The notes beneath the pieces are model-generated. The model was not told the origin of the DNA and did no database searches. It saw only the letters and a program-made list of their open reading frames with translations. From positions 1 to 24,392 of the forward strand of contig JAEYYL010000145.1 of the NCBI GenBank assembly GCA_023430825.1: 24,392 nucleotides of DNA, written 5' to 3'. Positions within the stretch are counted from its first letter, which is position 1. Each line of letters starts with the position of its first letter. Origin of the DNA: Verrucomicrobiota bacterium (lineage in GTDB: Bacteria; Verrucomicrobiota; Verrucomicrobiia; Opitutales; Opitutaceae). Positions 24,356 through 24,392 of this stretch are shown piece after piece. Position numbers and translations under genes: made by a program.

Positions 24356-24392
24356 CGGAGACAAGGGTAACAGGTGTTCGGAGACATGGGTA
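24356..24392. mobile_element. Tandem 14-nt repeat at window edge, possible IS terminus
   Basis: CGGAGACAAGGGTA (24356-24369) and CGGAGACATGGGTA (24379-24392) differ at one base and are 23 bp apart. Read on the minus strand they give TACCCATGTCTCCG twice. Multiple short terminal repeats of this kind are a feature of IS21-like and some other DDE insertion sequences. The window ends inside the second copy, so no transposase can be seen. Element identity is inference. Confidence 0.4.

Noticed and set aside
24218..24364. 49-residue N-terminal extension of the SDR
   Set aside because: Covers the 15-bp inverted repeat and lacks SDR sequence; the Rossmann start MKIVMTGVTRG fits 24217.
21998..24370. 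790-codon plus-strand frame across the symporter, lone receiver and SDR genes
   Set aside because: Crosses three real genes and their gaps, with Arg/His/Gln-rich text; not plausible as a protein.
1..24392. CRISPR array, tRNA or rRNA gene
   Set aside because: No regularly spaced long repeats, no tRNA-like cloverleaf arms and no conserved rRNA stretch were noticed on reading; a dedicated scan was not possible.

Overview
The window is GC-rich bacterial chromosome. It most resembles Verrucomicrobiota of the Opitutaceae type. Signs of this are a very large TonB-dependent receptor carrying the N-terminal phrase QLSPFEV, a propeller-type sensor kinase, few Shine-Dalgarno sites, and intergenic repeats of kinds I associate with that group (CCATTCGTG, ACAGGAGG...GCAGAG, TAGGGCGSGYTT). 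The taxonomic call is from memory of such genomes, not from a search. Strong third-position GC gives long open frames opposite most genes; these were treated as shadows.

Left part (1-13670): a carbohydrate-use locus. Read on the minus strand from 12130 downwards it encodes a membrane sensor kinase with a predicted periplasmic beta-propeller, an overlapping LuxR-type response regulator, a 1291-residue TonB-dependent receptor, and an exported GH2 glycosidase of the beta-galactosidase type. A phospholipase D/cardiolipin-synthase-like protein closes the run. A LacI-family regulator is transcribed divergently from the kinase. The likely logic is: the kinase senses a sugar, the response regulator and/or LacI control the receptor and glycosidase, the receptor imports the oligosaccharide, and GH2 cleaves it in the periplasm. 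There is no SusD-like gene. The receptor-GH2 gap holds three consecutive hairpins. The kinase/LacI gap holds a perfect TATGAC/GTCATA palindrome, and an 11-bp motif is shared between that gap and the receptor's upstream region.

Middle (13683-17740): a PotA/FbpC-type ABC ATPase and an unusually long solute-binding protein, with no permease in the window. Next comes a divergent hypoxanthine phosphoribosyltransferase-like gene. It is followed by a frameshifted GxxExxY-family gene enclosed by 30-nt inverted repeats, the most element-like object here.

Right part (17756-24392): uvrB, a divergent glutamate dehydrogenase, a convergent DASS-family (SLC13) carboxylate/sulfate symporter, a response regulator that is a lone receiver domain, and a short-chain dehydrogenase. 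The last 100 bases carry a perfect 15-bp inverted repeat and a tandem 14-nt repeat that looks like the edge of an insertion sequence. No rRNA, tRNA or CRISPR array was seen.
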